Positions 7,487-17,700 of a DNA stretch of 64,000 nt are shown here, one piece after another. The position numbers and the translations under genes are program-made. The notes under the pieces were generated by a model, which was not told the origin of the DNA, made no database searches, and saw nothing but the letters and a program-made list of their open reading frames with translations. Position 1 is the first letter of the stretch; each line of letters starts with the position of its first letter. The stretch is from Chryseobacterium aahli (GTDB lineage Bacteria; Bacteroidota; Bacteroidia; Flavobacteriales; Weeksellaceae), in the NCBI RefSeq assembly GCF_022699665.1, contig NZ_JALDNB010000010.1, positions 124,001 through 188,000 on the forward strand, given 5' to 3'.

Positions 7487-9559
7487 TTAATATTTCAACA
7501 TTTCGTCGATTTTCTTCGAGAGCTTTTCAGCGTTGGGAAGCATTTCTTTTTCTAATATTAAATTAATCGGAACTGCCGGAGTATCAAGCGATCCCATCGT
7601 TTCAACCGGAGCATCAAGATATTTGAAACAGTTTTTAGAAATACGGTGTGCAAAAGCTTCTGCAAAAGAATTATTTAATTGTTCCTCAGTTAAAACGATA
7701 CATTTTCCGTGGGCTTTTACTCTTTCAAAAACCAATTCTTCATCCAAAGGAATAATGGTTCTCAAATCGATCACTTCTACTTTACCAGCAAAGTTTTTCA
7801 CCGCTTCTTTTGCCCAGTAAACACCCATTCCGTAAGTGATTACGATAACAGTGTTTCCTTTTTTAATCTCGTTTTCGTCAGCTTCTATAACGATTTTTCC
7901 TTTTCCGAAAGGTAAGATGTAATCTTCTGCAGGTTCGATGGTTTTTGCATCTTCAGTTCCCGGGACTTTGCTCCAGTATAAACCTTTATGCTCCAGCATC
8001 ACAACCGGATTCGGGTCGTAATAAGCCGCTTTCAATAAACCTTTAAAATCGGCTGCATTGCTTGGATAAGCGATTTTTATCCCTTTAATATTCGCTAAAA
8101 TGCTTTCCACACTTCCGCTGTGGTAAGGTCCGCCACCGCCGTAAGCTCCAATAGGAACTCTGATGATATTGCTTACAGGAAACTTGCCGTTGCTTAAATA
8201 ATTTGATTTTGAAATCTCCGTAATCAGCTGATTGATTCCCGGATAAATATAATCGGCAAACTGAACCTCAACGATTGGTTTTAAACCAACTGCACTCATT
8301 CCCGTTGTTGAACCGATGATGTAAGCTTCCTGAATAGCGGTGTTGAAAACTCTTTTGCTTCCGAATTTTTTACCCAAAGTCACCGTCTCACGGAAAACTC
8401 CACCGATTCTTTCACCCACGTCCTGTCCGTACAATAAAGCTTCAGGATGTTTCCACATAATCTCCTGAATTGCGTGAATAGCTGCATCAACCATCACGAT
8501 TTTTTCTCCACCTTCAGGTTCACGTGTTCCCACTTCTTCCGTAATCGGAGTCGGTGCGAAAATATGTTGCATCACCGTTTCAGGCTTTGGGTCTTCTGCT
8601 TTTTGAGCTCTTTCAAACGCTTCTTCAGCTTCTAATCTTGCCTTTTTTGTGATTTGCTTTAATAATTCTTCATCGGTACCAGATTCCAGCAATTGATTTC
8701 TAAGGATTTCTCCCGGATCTTTTGCTCTGTGCTTGGTTAAATCATCTTCGTCTCTATAGAATTCTCTTCTCACTCCTGAAGTGTGGTGACCAATCAAAAC
8801 GGTTTTTGCGCAAACAACTAGAGGTTTTCTTTCAGTCCTCACAAAATCAACAGCTTTTTTCATTACGTCAAAACTTTCAACGAAATCGGTTCCGTCAACT
8901 CTCATTCTTCCTAAACCTTCAAACCCTGCTACGAAATCATAAGCATCACAAGTTCTCGCTTCTTCTTTGGTTACAGAAATTCCCCATTCGTTGTCCTGAA
9001 CGAGAAAAATAATAGGAAGTTGGTGTAAAGCAGCAAACTGAAATGCTTCACTTACTTCACCTTCCGTAACAGAATTATCTCCCAAGCTGCAGATTACGAC
9101 AGGATTGTTTTCAAATTGTTCTAAATTAAAATCCTGAATATATTTGATTCCTTGTGCAACACCAGTCGTAGGAATAGTCTGCATTCCGGTCGCGGAACTT
9201 TGGTGAATGATCTTCGGCATATTTTCGTTTCTGCTCGAAGGGTGAGAATAATACGATCTTCCACCAGAAAAAGGATCATCAGCTTTAGCCAACAATTGAA
9301 GCATCAATTGATAAGGCTCAAAACCAATTCCCAACAAAATACTTTCATCTCTGTAATATGGAGAAACCCAGTCTTCTTTTTTTAACTGATAAGCTGTTGC
9401 CAATTGAATTGCTTCGTGACCTCTTGAAGTACTGTGTACATATTTACAAACATTTCTGTTTTCCTCATAGATATCTGCCATTGCTTTGGCAAGCATCATG
9501 TGATTATAAGCCTTAAGTAAAATATCCTGAGAAACTTTTTCGTGAAGTGTATTTTCCAT
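7487..9559 (-). CDS. Fused E1 alpha/beta subunit of a 2-oxoacid (branched-chain-type) dehydrogenase
   Basis: A 690-aa thiamine-diphosphate enzyme in which E1 alpha (about 1-330) and E1 beta (about 345-690) are one chain, as is common in Bacteroidota. The alpha part carries the ThDP/Mg motif SLGDNSVTEGE followed by VQDNEW (GDN in place of the usual GDG) and the phosphorylation-loop-like HHTSGVRREFYRDEDD. The beta part has LYGQDVGERIGGVFR and the substrate-channel stretch GAYGGGGPYHSGS. It should decarboxylate a 2-oxoacid and pass the acyl group to an E2, which is not in the window. I start at 9559 (MENTLHEK); the in-frame ATG at 9610 would lie upstream of the promoter. Confidence 0.88.
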   Translation of the reverse strand: MENTLHEKVSQDILLKAYNHMMLAKAMADIYEENRNVCKYVHSTSRGHEAIQLATAYQLKKEDWVSPYYRDESILLGIGFEPYQLMLQLLAKADDPFSGGRSYYSHPSSRNENMPKIIHQSSATGMQTIPTTGVAQGIKYIQDFNLEQFENNPVVICSLGDNSVTEGEVSEAFQFAALHQLPIIFLVQDNEWGISVTKEEARTCDAYDFVAGFEGLGRMRVDGTDFVESFDVMKKAVDFVRTERKPLVVCAKTVLIGHHTSGVRREFYRDEDDLTKHRAKDPGEILRNQLLESGTDEELLKQITKKARLEAEEAFERAQKAEDPKPETVMQHIFAPTPITEEVGTREPEGGEKIVMVDAAIHAIQEIMWKHPEALLYGQDVGERIGGVFRETVTLGKKFGSKRVFNTAIQEAYIIGSTTGMSAVGLKPIVEVQFADYIYPGINQLITEISKSNYLSNGKFPVSNIIRVPIGAYGGGGPYHSGSVESILANIKGIKIAYPSNAADFKGLLKAAYYDPNPVVMLEHKGLYWSKVPGTEDAKTIEPAEDYILPFGKGKIVIEADENEIKKGNTVIVITYGMGVYWAKEAVKNFAGKVEVIDLRTIIPLDEELVFERVKAHGKCIVLTEEQLNNSFAEAFAHRISKNCFKYLDAPVETMGSLDTPAVPINLILEKEMLPNAEKLSKKIDEMLKY

Positions 9560-9565
9560 AGAAAG

Positions 9566-9593
9566 CAAAGATAAACATAATTTGGATTTCAAA
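9566..9593 (-). promoter_or_regulatory. Promoter of the E1 dehydrogenase gene
   Basis: On the minus strand: TTTG (9590-9593), a 16-base spacer, then TATCTTTG (9566-9573), a full match to TAnnTTTG. The -7 box ends 6 bases before the ATG at 9559, so the mRNA should be nearly leaderless. This also argues against the longer 9610 start. Confidence 0.5.
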
Positions 9594-9801
9594 AAATAAA
9601 AGCCTAACAATTGATAGGTAGTTGAATCAATTATTTGAATGTTAGTTAATTAAATATTTACAATGGTGAAGTTATAAACATTATTTAAAGGGAAATGATT
9701 CAGTTTATAGTTAATATCAATTTCCAAAAACTCATTAAAAAACAAAAAAATGCAGTAACTTTACTGACTATTTTCTCATTTAAAAAGTTAGAAAAAAATA
9801 C

Positions 9802-12800
9802 ATGTATTTAGTTTTTGACACAGAAACCACAGGTTTACCGAAAAATTTCAACGCACCGCTTTCAGATTCAGACAACTGGCCAAGAATGGTTCAAATTGCC
9901 TGGCAATTGCATGATGATGATGGTAATTTGCTTGAAAATCAAGATTATATAATTAAACCGGAAGGTTATGATATACCATTTAACGCCGCAAGAATTCACG
10001 GAATTACAACTAAAATTGCCAATGAAGAAGGTCGTGATCTTGAAGAGATTTTAAAGGAATTTGCCAAAGTTTTAGAAAAAGTCAGAGTTGTTTCCGGACA
10101 TAATGTGGAATTCGATTACAACATCGTTGGAGCAGAATTTTTCAGAAAAAATATTCAAGACAATCTTCAGGAAAAACCGAAAGCGGACACGATGATTCTG
10201 GGAACAGATTATTGTCAGCTCGGCGGTGGAAGAGGTGGAAGATACAAATCTCCAAAATTGGAAGAATTGTATGAAAAATTGTATGGGCACAAATTCGATG
10301 AAGCGCATAACGCAGCGGCCGACGTAAATGCTACGGCTCAGGTTTTCTTCGAAATGATGCGTATCGGAATTATTCCTGCAGAAGTTTTGAAGACATCGGA
10401 AGATCAGTTGGCATATTTCAAAACGTTGCATCCAGATCCGATAAAACCTTTTGGAATTATTATCAGAAGGCAGGTTGCAGATTTTAACAATAAGAAAAAG
10501 CAATCCGATGTCGGCAGTATTGATGATATTGAATTAGGAAGATATTTCAATTTCGATAATAAAAGTGTTTTTTCAACATTAACGGCGACTTCGAGCATTA
10601 ATGATTTAATCAACAAGGCTACAGAAGATCAATTTCCTGCAGTTGGAATGGTGGATTTGGGGAATATGATGGGAGCTTTCAAATTTGTTTCTGCTGTTGA
10701 GTCTACCAATTCTGACCGTTCAAAAAAGCATAAAGAATATTTAGCTAAAAAACAGGAAGCAGAAGAAAACGGAACGGAATTTAATGAAACTGAACCGATT
10801 TCTGAATCATTAATTCCTGTCGTAGGTTGTGAATTTTATATTTCAGACCGTTATGAGCAAAAACAATTTACCAAAGATGATCCTGATAGAAGAACGCAGG
10901 TTGTTTTGCTGGCAAAAGATTTTAACGGATATAAAAATTTGGCAAAACTTTCAAGTATAGGTTTTCTTAAAGGATTTTATTTCGGAGTTCCGAGGATCAG
11001 CCGTGAATTGATTGCTGAATATAAAGAAGGACTAATTGCTTTGACTTCAGGCATTAATGGAGATATTCCTGATGCAATTTTAAATACTGGTGAACAAAAA
11101 GGGGAGGAGCTTTTCAAATGGTGGAAAGATACTTTTGAAGATGATTTTTATGTGCAGATTCAAAATCATAAACTTCCTGAAGAAGAGCATTTGAACGATG
11201 TTCTCTTGCATTTTGCAGACAAATATAACGTTAAAATTTTAGCACAAAATCAAACCTATTATACCAATAAAGACGATTCTAATATTCAGGATATTATAAG
11301 CTGTATAAAAGATGGTGAAAAACTGACAACGCCTGTAGGGAAGGGTTTCGGGAAAAGAAGAGGATTGGCTAGCGGTGAATATTACATTAAAAATGCCCAC
11401 GAAATCAAGGAAACTTTTCTGAATTACCCTGATGCGTTTGATGCCTACGAAGAGTTTACGGCAAAATTCAGTCCTTATACTTTAAAAAGAGATGTTCTTT
11501 TGCCTAAATTTGATATTCCAGTAGAATTTTTACATGCGGAGGATGAAGTTGATGGCGGAAAACGTGGTGAGATGGCGTATTTAACACATCTGACTTATGA
11601 AGGTGCTAAAAAAAGATATACAGAAACCGGAATTACAGATGAAATCAAAGAACGTTTAGATTTTGAACTGGAAGTTGTTGCCAACACGGGGTATCCGGGG
11701 TACTTTTTGATTGTTCAGGATTTTTGTAATGAAGCCCGAAATATGGGGGTTTGGGTTGGTCCCGGTCGTGGTTCTGCAGCAGGTTCTGTAGTGGCTTACT
11801 GCACAGGAATTACCAATGTTGATCCTATTAAATATGATTTGCTATTTGAGAGATTCCTGAATCCGGAAAGGATCTCAATGCCTGATATTGACATCGATTT
11901 TGACGATGAAGGTCGTGATAAAATTATCAAATGGGTTGTTGAAAAATACGGTAAAAATCAGGTAGCGCAGATTATCACGTATTCAGTTTTGGGTGGAAAA
12001 TCGGCTATTAAAGATGCTGGAAGAGTTTTAGATCTTCCAATTCCTGATACGAATAATATTGCGAAATTAATTCCACCAAGTCCGGGGATGAATATTGCGA
12101 AAGCATTATCTAAATATGATAAGCTAAAACCCGAAGAGCAGCAGCTTGTCGATGAGATGAAGTATGTTCTTAATACACCTGATGATAACCGTCACGATGT
12201 TTTGGCAAGTGCCAAAAAGATGGAAGGTTGTATCAGAAATACAGGAATTCATGCTTGTGGTGTAATTATTACGCCCGAAGATGTGAGTAATCTCGTTCCG
12301 GTAACAATTGCGGCAAAAGATGCTGATATTTTGGTTTCTCAGTTTGACAACTCGGTAGCAGAAAGCGCAGGACTTCTGAAGATGGACTTTCTGGGTCTGA
12401 GAACACTGACGATTATTAAAGATGCATTAAAACTGGTAAAACAAAGGCATAATATTGATATTAATCCGGATGAGATTCCGCTAGATGATGCCAAAACCTA
12501 TCAGTTGTTTAAAGAGGGTAGAACAGTGGGGATTTTCCAATATGAAAGTCCGGGAATGCAAAAGTATATGCGTGAACTGAAGCCAACAGTTTTTGCTGAT
12601 TTGATTGCCATGAACGCATTATATCGTCCTGGACCAATTAAATATATTCCAAATTTTATCAATAGAAAGCATGGCATTGAAGAAATTATTTATGACTTAC
12701 CGGAAACTGAGGAATATTTAAAAGAAACCTACGGAATTACCGTTTATCAGGAACAGGTAATGCTTTTGTCTCAAAAATTAGCCAATTTTACAAAAGGTGA

Positions 12801-14469
12801 AGCCGATACTTTGAGAAAAGCAATGGGTAAAAAGCAGATAGAAGTTCTGAATAAAATGTACCCGAAATTTATTGAAGGCGGTAGAAAAAATAACCTTGAT
12901 GAAGGACCTTTAGAAAAAATATGGAATGACTGGAAAGCCTTTGCTGAATATGCTTTTAACAAATCCCACTCAACCTGTTATGCCCTGATTGCTTATCAAA
13001 CGGCATACTTAAAGGCAAATTATCCCGCAGAATATATGGCGAGTGTAATGAGTAACAATATTAACAATACAGAATCGATTACCATGTTCATGGAAGATTG
13101 TAAAAGTATTGGCGTTGATGTTTTGGGACCTGATGTGAATGAATCTCACTATAAATTTTCGGTAAACGAAAAAGGGCAAATCCGATTTGGATTGGGTGCA
13201 ATAAAAGGAATAGGAGAAGGACCGAGTGAAGGGATTACGAAAGAAAGAGCAAATGGAAGATTTAAAAATATTTATGATTTTTTTGAAAGAATCTTACCGT
13301 CTCAAATGAATAAAAGAGTAGCAGAAAGTTTGGTTTTGGCTGGAGCTTTTGATGAGTTTAATATGTATCACAGAGGTCAGTATTTTGATATTGATATGGC
13401 GGGAAGAACAAATCTTGAGCGATTAATCAGATACGGACAGAGTTTTCAGGAAAGTAAAAATGAGATGGAAAATTCTCTTTTTGCTGATTTTGCTGAAGAA
13501 GTTCAAATAGAGCAACCCAAATTATTACCTTGTCCGGAATGGCCAAATATGCACAAATTAAATAAAGAAAAAGAAATCATCGGTTTCTATCTTTCTGCAC
13601 ATCCGCTCGATGAATTTAAATATCATTACCAATTTATGCAGGGTAAACTTTCTAAAAAAGCGGTTTTGGAAAAAGAAGATGAGGTGAAAGTGGTGATTGA
13701 TGAAGTTCCGATTTTGGAAGCAGACGATAAAGATGAAGCAGTAGATATTACAGAGATTATTTCGGATGATATTGTTGCTGGTGAAGAAGAAATCATAGAA
13801 GAAGTTACAAAAAAGGCAGAACCAAAAGGAAATTTTGGATTTTTAAACCTTGATGAGGTTGATGCTTATAAAGAACAGGCTTTTGCTAATAAACCTGCAG
13901 AATTGTTTGAAGAAAAAAAGAAAGACTGGAAAACCCTTCAGAAAGAAAGAGAAAATGGCGGTAGCGGAAAAGAATATACTGTTGCTGGTTTGATAACGGA
14001 ATATGTAGTGAAAGATGGTTTTAAAAGTGGCGAAAAAGTGGCGTTTTTAACTCTGGAAGATTATTCCGGTTCGTATTCTTTTAGGTTAGGTGATCGTGAT
14101 TATATGAGGTTGAAAGAGAAATTGGAAGTGCAGCGTTTTGTTATATTAAAAATAAAATTTGCCCAGGTAAAAGACGGGCGTGTTTTCGTGAATGTAGTTG
14201 ATGTTATCGAACTTCAGGAAGCATTTGAAAAGTTTGCAAAAAGTATTTCGCTGGTCATGGATGTCATGGACTTCAGGAGAGAAGATTTGGAGTTTTTCAG
14301 AAATGTTCTCGATCAAAATAAAGGAAATCAAAAATTCAAATTTTTAATCAAAAATTCAGAAGAAAATTCTGATATGGAATTACAATCGATGAAATATTCT
14401 GTTGATTTGAATGGAGATTTGATTAAAGAAATTCAATTGTTGAATAAGTATGAGTTTTATCTAAACTAA
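9802..14469 (+). CDS. dnaE: DNA polymerase III alpha subunit with N-terminal 3'-5' exonuclease
   Basis: A 1555-aa replicative polymerase, about 400 aa longer than E. coli DnaE. Residues 1-180 are a DEDDh proofreading exonuclease (FDTETTGLP, GHNVEFDYN, HNAAADVNA), so polymerase and editing share one chain. The PHP region from about 247 lacks the metal ligands: the usual HxH is NFD (250-252), the DHGNM motif is DLGNM (285-289), and DVHYL is QTYYT (484-488). The catalytic core is intact: GPGRGSAAGSVVAY near 653 and PDIDIDFDD at 694-702 with Asp697 and Asp699. An acidic linker (about 1287-1340) precedes a C-terminal OB fold (about 1390-1480). It is a single gene closed by a terminator. Confidence 0.95.
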   Translation: MYLVFDTETTGLPKNFNAPLSDSDNWPRMVQIAWQLHDDDGNLLENQDYIIKPEGYDIPFNAARIHGITTKIANEEGRDLEEILKEFAKVLEKVRVVSGHNVEFDYNIVGAEFFRKNIQDNLQEKPKADTMILGTDYCQLGGGRGGRYKSPKLEELYEKLYGHKFDEAHNAAADVNATAQVFFEMMRIGIIPAEVLKTSEDQLAYFKTLHPDPIKPFGIIIRRQVADFNNKKKQSDVGSIDDIELGRYFNFDNKSVFSTLTATSSINDLINKATEDQFPAVGMVDLGNMMGAFKFVSAVESTNSDRSKKHKEYLAKKQEAEENGTEFNETEPISESLIPVVGCEFYISDRYEQKQFTKDDPDRRTQVVLLAKDFNGYKNLAKLSSIGFLKGFYFGVPRISRELIAEYKEGLIALTSGINGDIPDAILNTGEQKGEELFKWWKDTFEDDFYVQIQNHKLPEEEHLNDVLLHFADKYNVKILAQNQTYYTNKDDSNIQDIISCIKDGEKLTTPVGKGFGKRRGLASGEYYIKNAHEIKETFLNYPDAFDAYEEFTAKFSPYTLKRDVLLPKFDIPVEFLHAEDEVDGGKRGEMAYLTHLTYEGAKKRYTETGITDEIKERLDFELEVVANTGYPGYFLIVQDFCNEARNMGVWVGPGRGSAAGSVVAYCTGITNVDPIKYDLLFERFLNPERISMPDIDIDFDDEGRDKIIKWVVEKYGKNQVAQIITYSVLGGKSAIKDAGRVLDLPIPDTNNIAKLIPPSPGMNIAKALSKYDKLKPEEQQLVDEMKYVLNTPDDNRHDVLASAKKMEGCIRNTGIHACGVIITPEDVSNLVPVTIAAKDADILVSQFDNSVAESAGLLKMDFLGLRTLTIIKDALKLVKQRHNIDINPDEIPLDDAKTYQLFKEGRTVGIFQYESPGMQKYMRELKPTVFADLIAMNALYRPGPIKYIPNFINRKHGIEEIIYDLPETEEYLKETYGITVYQEQVMLLSQKLANFTKGEADTLRKAMGKKQIEVLNKMYPKFIEGGRKNNLDEGPLEKIWNDWKAFAEYAFNKSHSTCYALIAYQTAYLKANYPAEYMASVMSNNINNTESITMFMEDCKSIGVDVLGPDVNESHYKFSVNEKGQIRFGLGAIKGIGEGPSEGITKERANGRFKNIYDFFERILPSQMNKRVAESLVLAGAFDEFNMYHRGQYFDIDMAGRTNLERLIRYGQSFQESKNEMENSLFADFAEEVQIEQPKLLPCPEWPNMHKLNKEKEIIGFYLSAHPLDEFKYHYQFMQGKLSKKAVLEKEDEVKVVIDEVPILEADDKDEAVDITEIISDDIVAGEEEIIEEVTKKAEPKGNFGFLNLDEVDAYKEQAFANKPAELFEEKKKDWKTLQKERENGGSGKEYTVAGLITEYVVKDGFKSGEKVAFLTLEDYSGSYSFRLGDRDYMRLKEKLEVQRFVILKIKFAQVKDGRVFVNVVDVIELQEAFEKFAKSISLVMDVMDFRREDLEFFRNVLDQNKGNQKFKFLIKNSEENSDMELQSMKYSVDLNGDLIKEIQLLNKYEFYLN

Positions 14470-14491
14470 AACTTATTGACTTAGATATTTA

Positions 14492-14518
14492 AAAAGTGAC
14501 CTGTGGTCACTTTTTTTA
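14492..14518 (+). terminator. Terminator after dnaE
   Basis: AAAGTGACC / GGTCACTTT with a 3-base loop and a run of seven T, starting 22 bases after the dnaE stop. Confidence 0.85.
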
Positions 14519-14709
14519 TTTATATCAATTATAATCTACAAGATATAAGCTTATTTTATTAATCGTCTTTTACCTTAATTAATTATAAATGAGATGTTTA
14601 AATGCTTAATTTTATTTAAGTTTGAAAATAATTAAATGTCTGTTTGATAATTATTTAATTATTTAAAGGGTTTTAAGACTTTTTATATAAAAATTAAGAT
14701 ATTTTTTGA

Positions 14710-14737
14710 TTTGTAATGCAAATATTTAGTAATTTCA
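14710..14737 (+). promoter_or_regulatory. Possible promoter of the 1719-aa surface protein gene
   Basis: TTTG (14710-14713), a 16-base spacer and TAATTTCA (14730-14737), one mismatch from TAnnTTTG in the TTTG part. It sits 25 bases before the ATG. The rest of the 14519-14709 gap is AT-rich with no other visible element. Confidence 0.35.
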
Positions 14738-14762
14738 CCCTCTAATTTTAATTTAACTAAGT

Positions 14763-17700
14763 ATGAAAAAAACTTATCTTTGGCTCTTGTTGATTTGCAG
14801 TTTTGCAACAATGAAAGCACAAACCACGTACTATTCGAAGGCTTCGGCCACGGATTTTACAGCTGTGGGCAGTTGGGGCACTGCGACAGATGGTACAGGT
14901 ACCTCACCAACCAGCATTAGCAATGCAGATAATTTTGTTATACAAAATGCTTCAGTAATGACACTTCCTGGTAATGCTTCAGTCAGACAGCTTACTATTA
15001 ATTCTGGAAGTTTAACTATTGCAGCTAATACTCTAACGGTGAGTAAAGCAGGAGCATTTGATTCTACGTTAAATGTTGCTGGAGGAACATTAACTGTTTC
15101 AGGGGGTAATCTGGATGTAAATGGAAATGTTGTGATCGTTTCTGGCGCAACTTTTAACCAAAGTAATGGAACTATTACCGTTGATGGAAATAATGGAGGT
15201 TCTGCTACAGGAAGTGTAGTGAGTGGAACCACTTTATTTGAGGTAAAATCAGTTTTGGGGACTGTAAATGGAGGAACACTGACAATTGTAGATCCACCTG
15301 CAACAGGTACTGGCAAAAGCTTTGGATTTAATTTTACAGCGGGTAATGTACAATGGGTAGGACATACCTTAAGATTTGGAAATGGAACAAGTACAGATGC
15401 TTCTGCAAATGCAAACGGTTTCGAATTCGATACTTATATTGGTAGTGGCGGTACTCAATCTCTTACAGGAAATGTTATAGTAGATGGTGGGAATGCAGCT
15501 AATAGATGGACGACATCATCTTCTGCTTCAGCTAATGGTACTTTTGTTGGTGGAAATTTAACAATTAATGCTGGCTCTGAACTAAGAAACATTTCAGCTG
15601 GAGGTACTTTAAGTGTTGCCGGAAATATTACAAACAACGGCACATTTACAGCTATTACTACTTTAAGTTTAAGTAGTAGAAATGCTACAGGTGGAGCTAT
15701 CGCTGCTCCAAATGCTCAAACAATTTCTGGAAGTGGAGTTTTTAGAAATTTAACAGCTTCACCAACGGCGAACTTTACGAGTGTATTAATAAATAACTCA
15801 AGTGTAGGTGGTGTTACTTTTGCAGATGCCAACTCATTATTAAGTGGTGCAAATACAAGTACTGTTTCTGGAACATTAACTTTTACAAATGGTGTGGTAA
15901 ACACTGGGGTTAATACGTTTGTATTAGGAGTGTCGGGCACAACATTAGGTACATTGTCTCATACTGCAGGCGGATTCAGTTCAGGCTCTACATTTAGTAG
16001 ATGGTATGGAACAACAGGCTCAGGAACAACAATCGCAGCAGCTACGGTTCCAACTTCAGGTGCAGGTACTTATCCTTTTGTAACAGGGAATGCAGGTTCT
16101 TACAATGCTAACCATTTTCATAGAGCTACAGCAGCTCTTACTACAGCAGGTCAAATGGCAGTTAAGTTTAACGCTGCTATCGGTACTTCTGCAATAACTC
16201 CTGTAACGGAAGGTTCATTAACCTATGATAGACAAACGAATGCTAATTGGGTAGTAACTACTTCTGCAGGATATGCTTCCTCAGCTACACATACTTTTGC
16301 AATTCAAGGTCAGGGAACTTATACTGTACCTACTATTGCAAATATTACATTATTAAATAATGGAGCGTTGGTAGGGATTGCGCAGGCAGGTACAAACCAG
16401 CCTATGGGGCAAAGAACTGCAGTGCCTTCTACAAATATAGCAGCTACTTATACGTTAGGTTCTATTTTATCAGAAAATCCTATAGAATCAGCACAATCAG
16501 GACCATGGGAAAGCACAAGTACATGGATAGGTGGAGTGGTGCCTTCTTGCGCTAATGCAACTATTCTTTCTGGACATACAGTTACTGTATCATCTTCTAC
16601 AACAGCAACCTCAAATAATGTTGTTATTAATTCAGGAGGAACTTTAGCAGTTACAGGAGGTTCTATTACTGTTGGCTGTACAAATAATAATAATACTGTT
16701 ATTAATAATGGTACAATTAATGTCTCAGGAGGTAGTGTTATTGTTAATGGTAACATTAATAATGTATCTGGTTCTACATTTGCTCAATCGGGAGGAGATA
16801 TTAAAATAGACGGAAATAATGCAGGAGCTACAGCAACAAGTGTAGCTTCGGGTACAAACATAGTGAATATAGCTACCGGAAATGTAACACTTACTGGTGG
16901 AGCTATGACCGTGGTAGATCCTCATGCAGCTAGTAGTACAACTTCATACGCATTCTCTTATTCTGGTGGAACTGCCATTGATAATACAATAGGCTGGACT
17001 TTAAAATTTGGTGACGGATCTTCTACTGATGCAGGAGGAACTACTGCAACCGCTTCAGCTGTTGGAGGATTTATTTGGAACAATGCAGGAAGCAAAATAT
17101 ATTTTGACAATGTAATAATAGATGGAGCTTCGGGTACAAATAGATATGTGTCAAATTCTTCCACGATTGGTATTAATACATTAACAATTAATGCAAATGG
17201 AGAATTTAGAATGCCAACATCTGGAATAAGTATTGCAGGTAATTTTACCAATAATGGTACATTTACACATACTGCTTCCACTTTGAGTTTCCAAAATTTC
17301 AAGAATAATGGAACAGCTTCAGCTTCTACCACACCTCAGTCTATTTCAGGAACTGGTGTATTTAGAAATAATATTGTTACAGCAAGTTCTACTGCTAATT
17401 TTAATTCAATATTGATCAATAATAGTTCTTCAACAGGGGTGACATTTGCAGATGCAAATTCTTTGTTAAGTGGTACAAATACAGGAACAGCATCTGGAAC
17501 ATTAACCTTAACAACAGGTTTTGTAAATACGGGTGCTAATACTTTTATTTTAGGAATTTCAGCGGCTTCTACAGGAACTTTATCATATGCTGCAGGTGGA
17601 TTTAGCACAGGAAGTAGTTTTGCAAGATGGTGGGGAACTGCCACAGGTGGTGCAACTATTACTGCAAGTTCAACAACTTCAACAAGTTCAACAACTTCAG

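Noticed and set aside
14831..17644. Several long minus-strand open frames (up to 161 codons) inside the 1719-aa surface protein gene
   Set aside because: They lie antisense to a low-complexity G/S/T/N-rich repeat gene, have P/V/T-rich compositions that mirror that bias, and have no signal, motif or conserved start.
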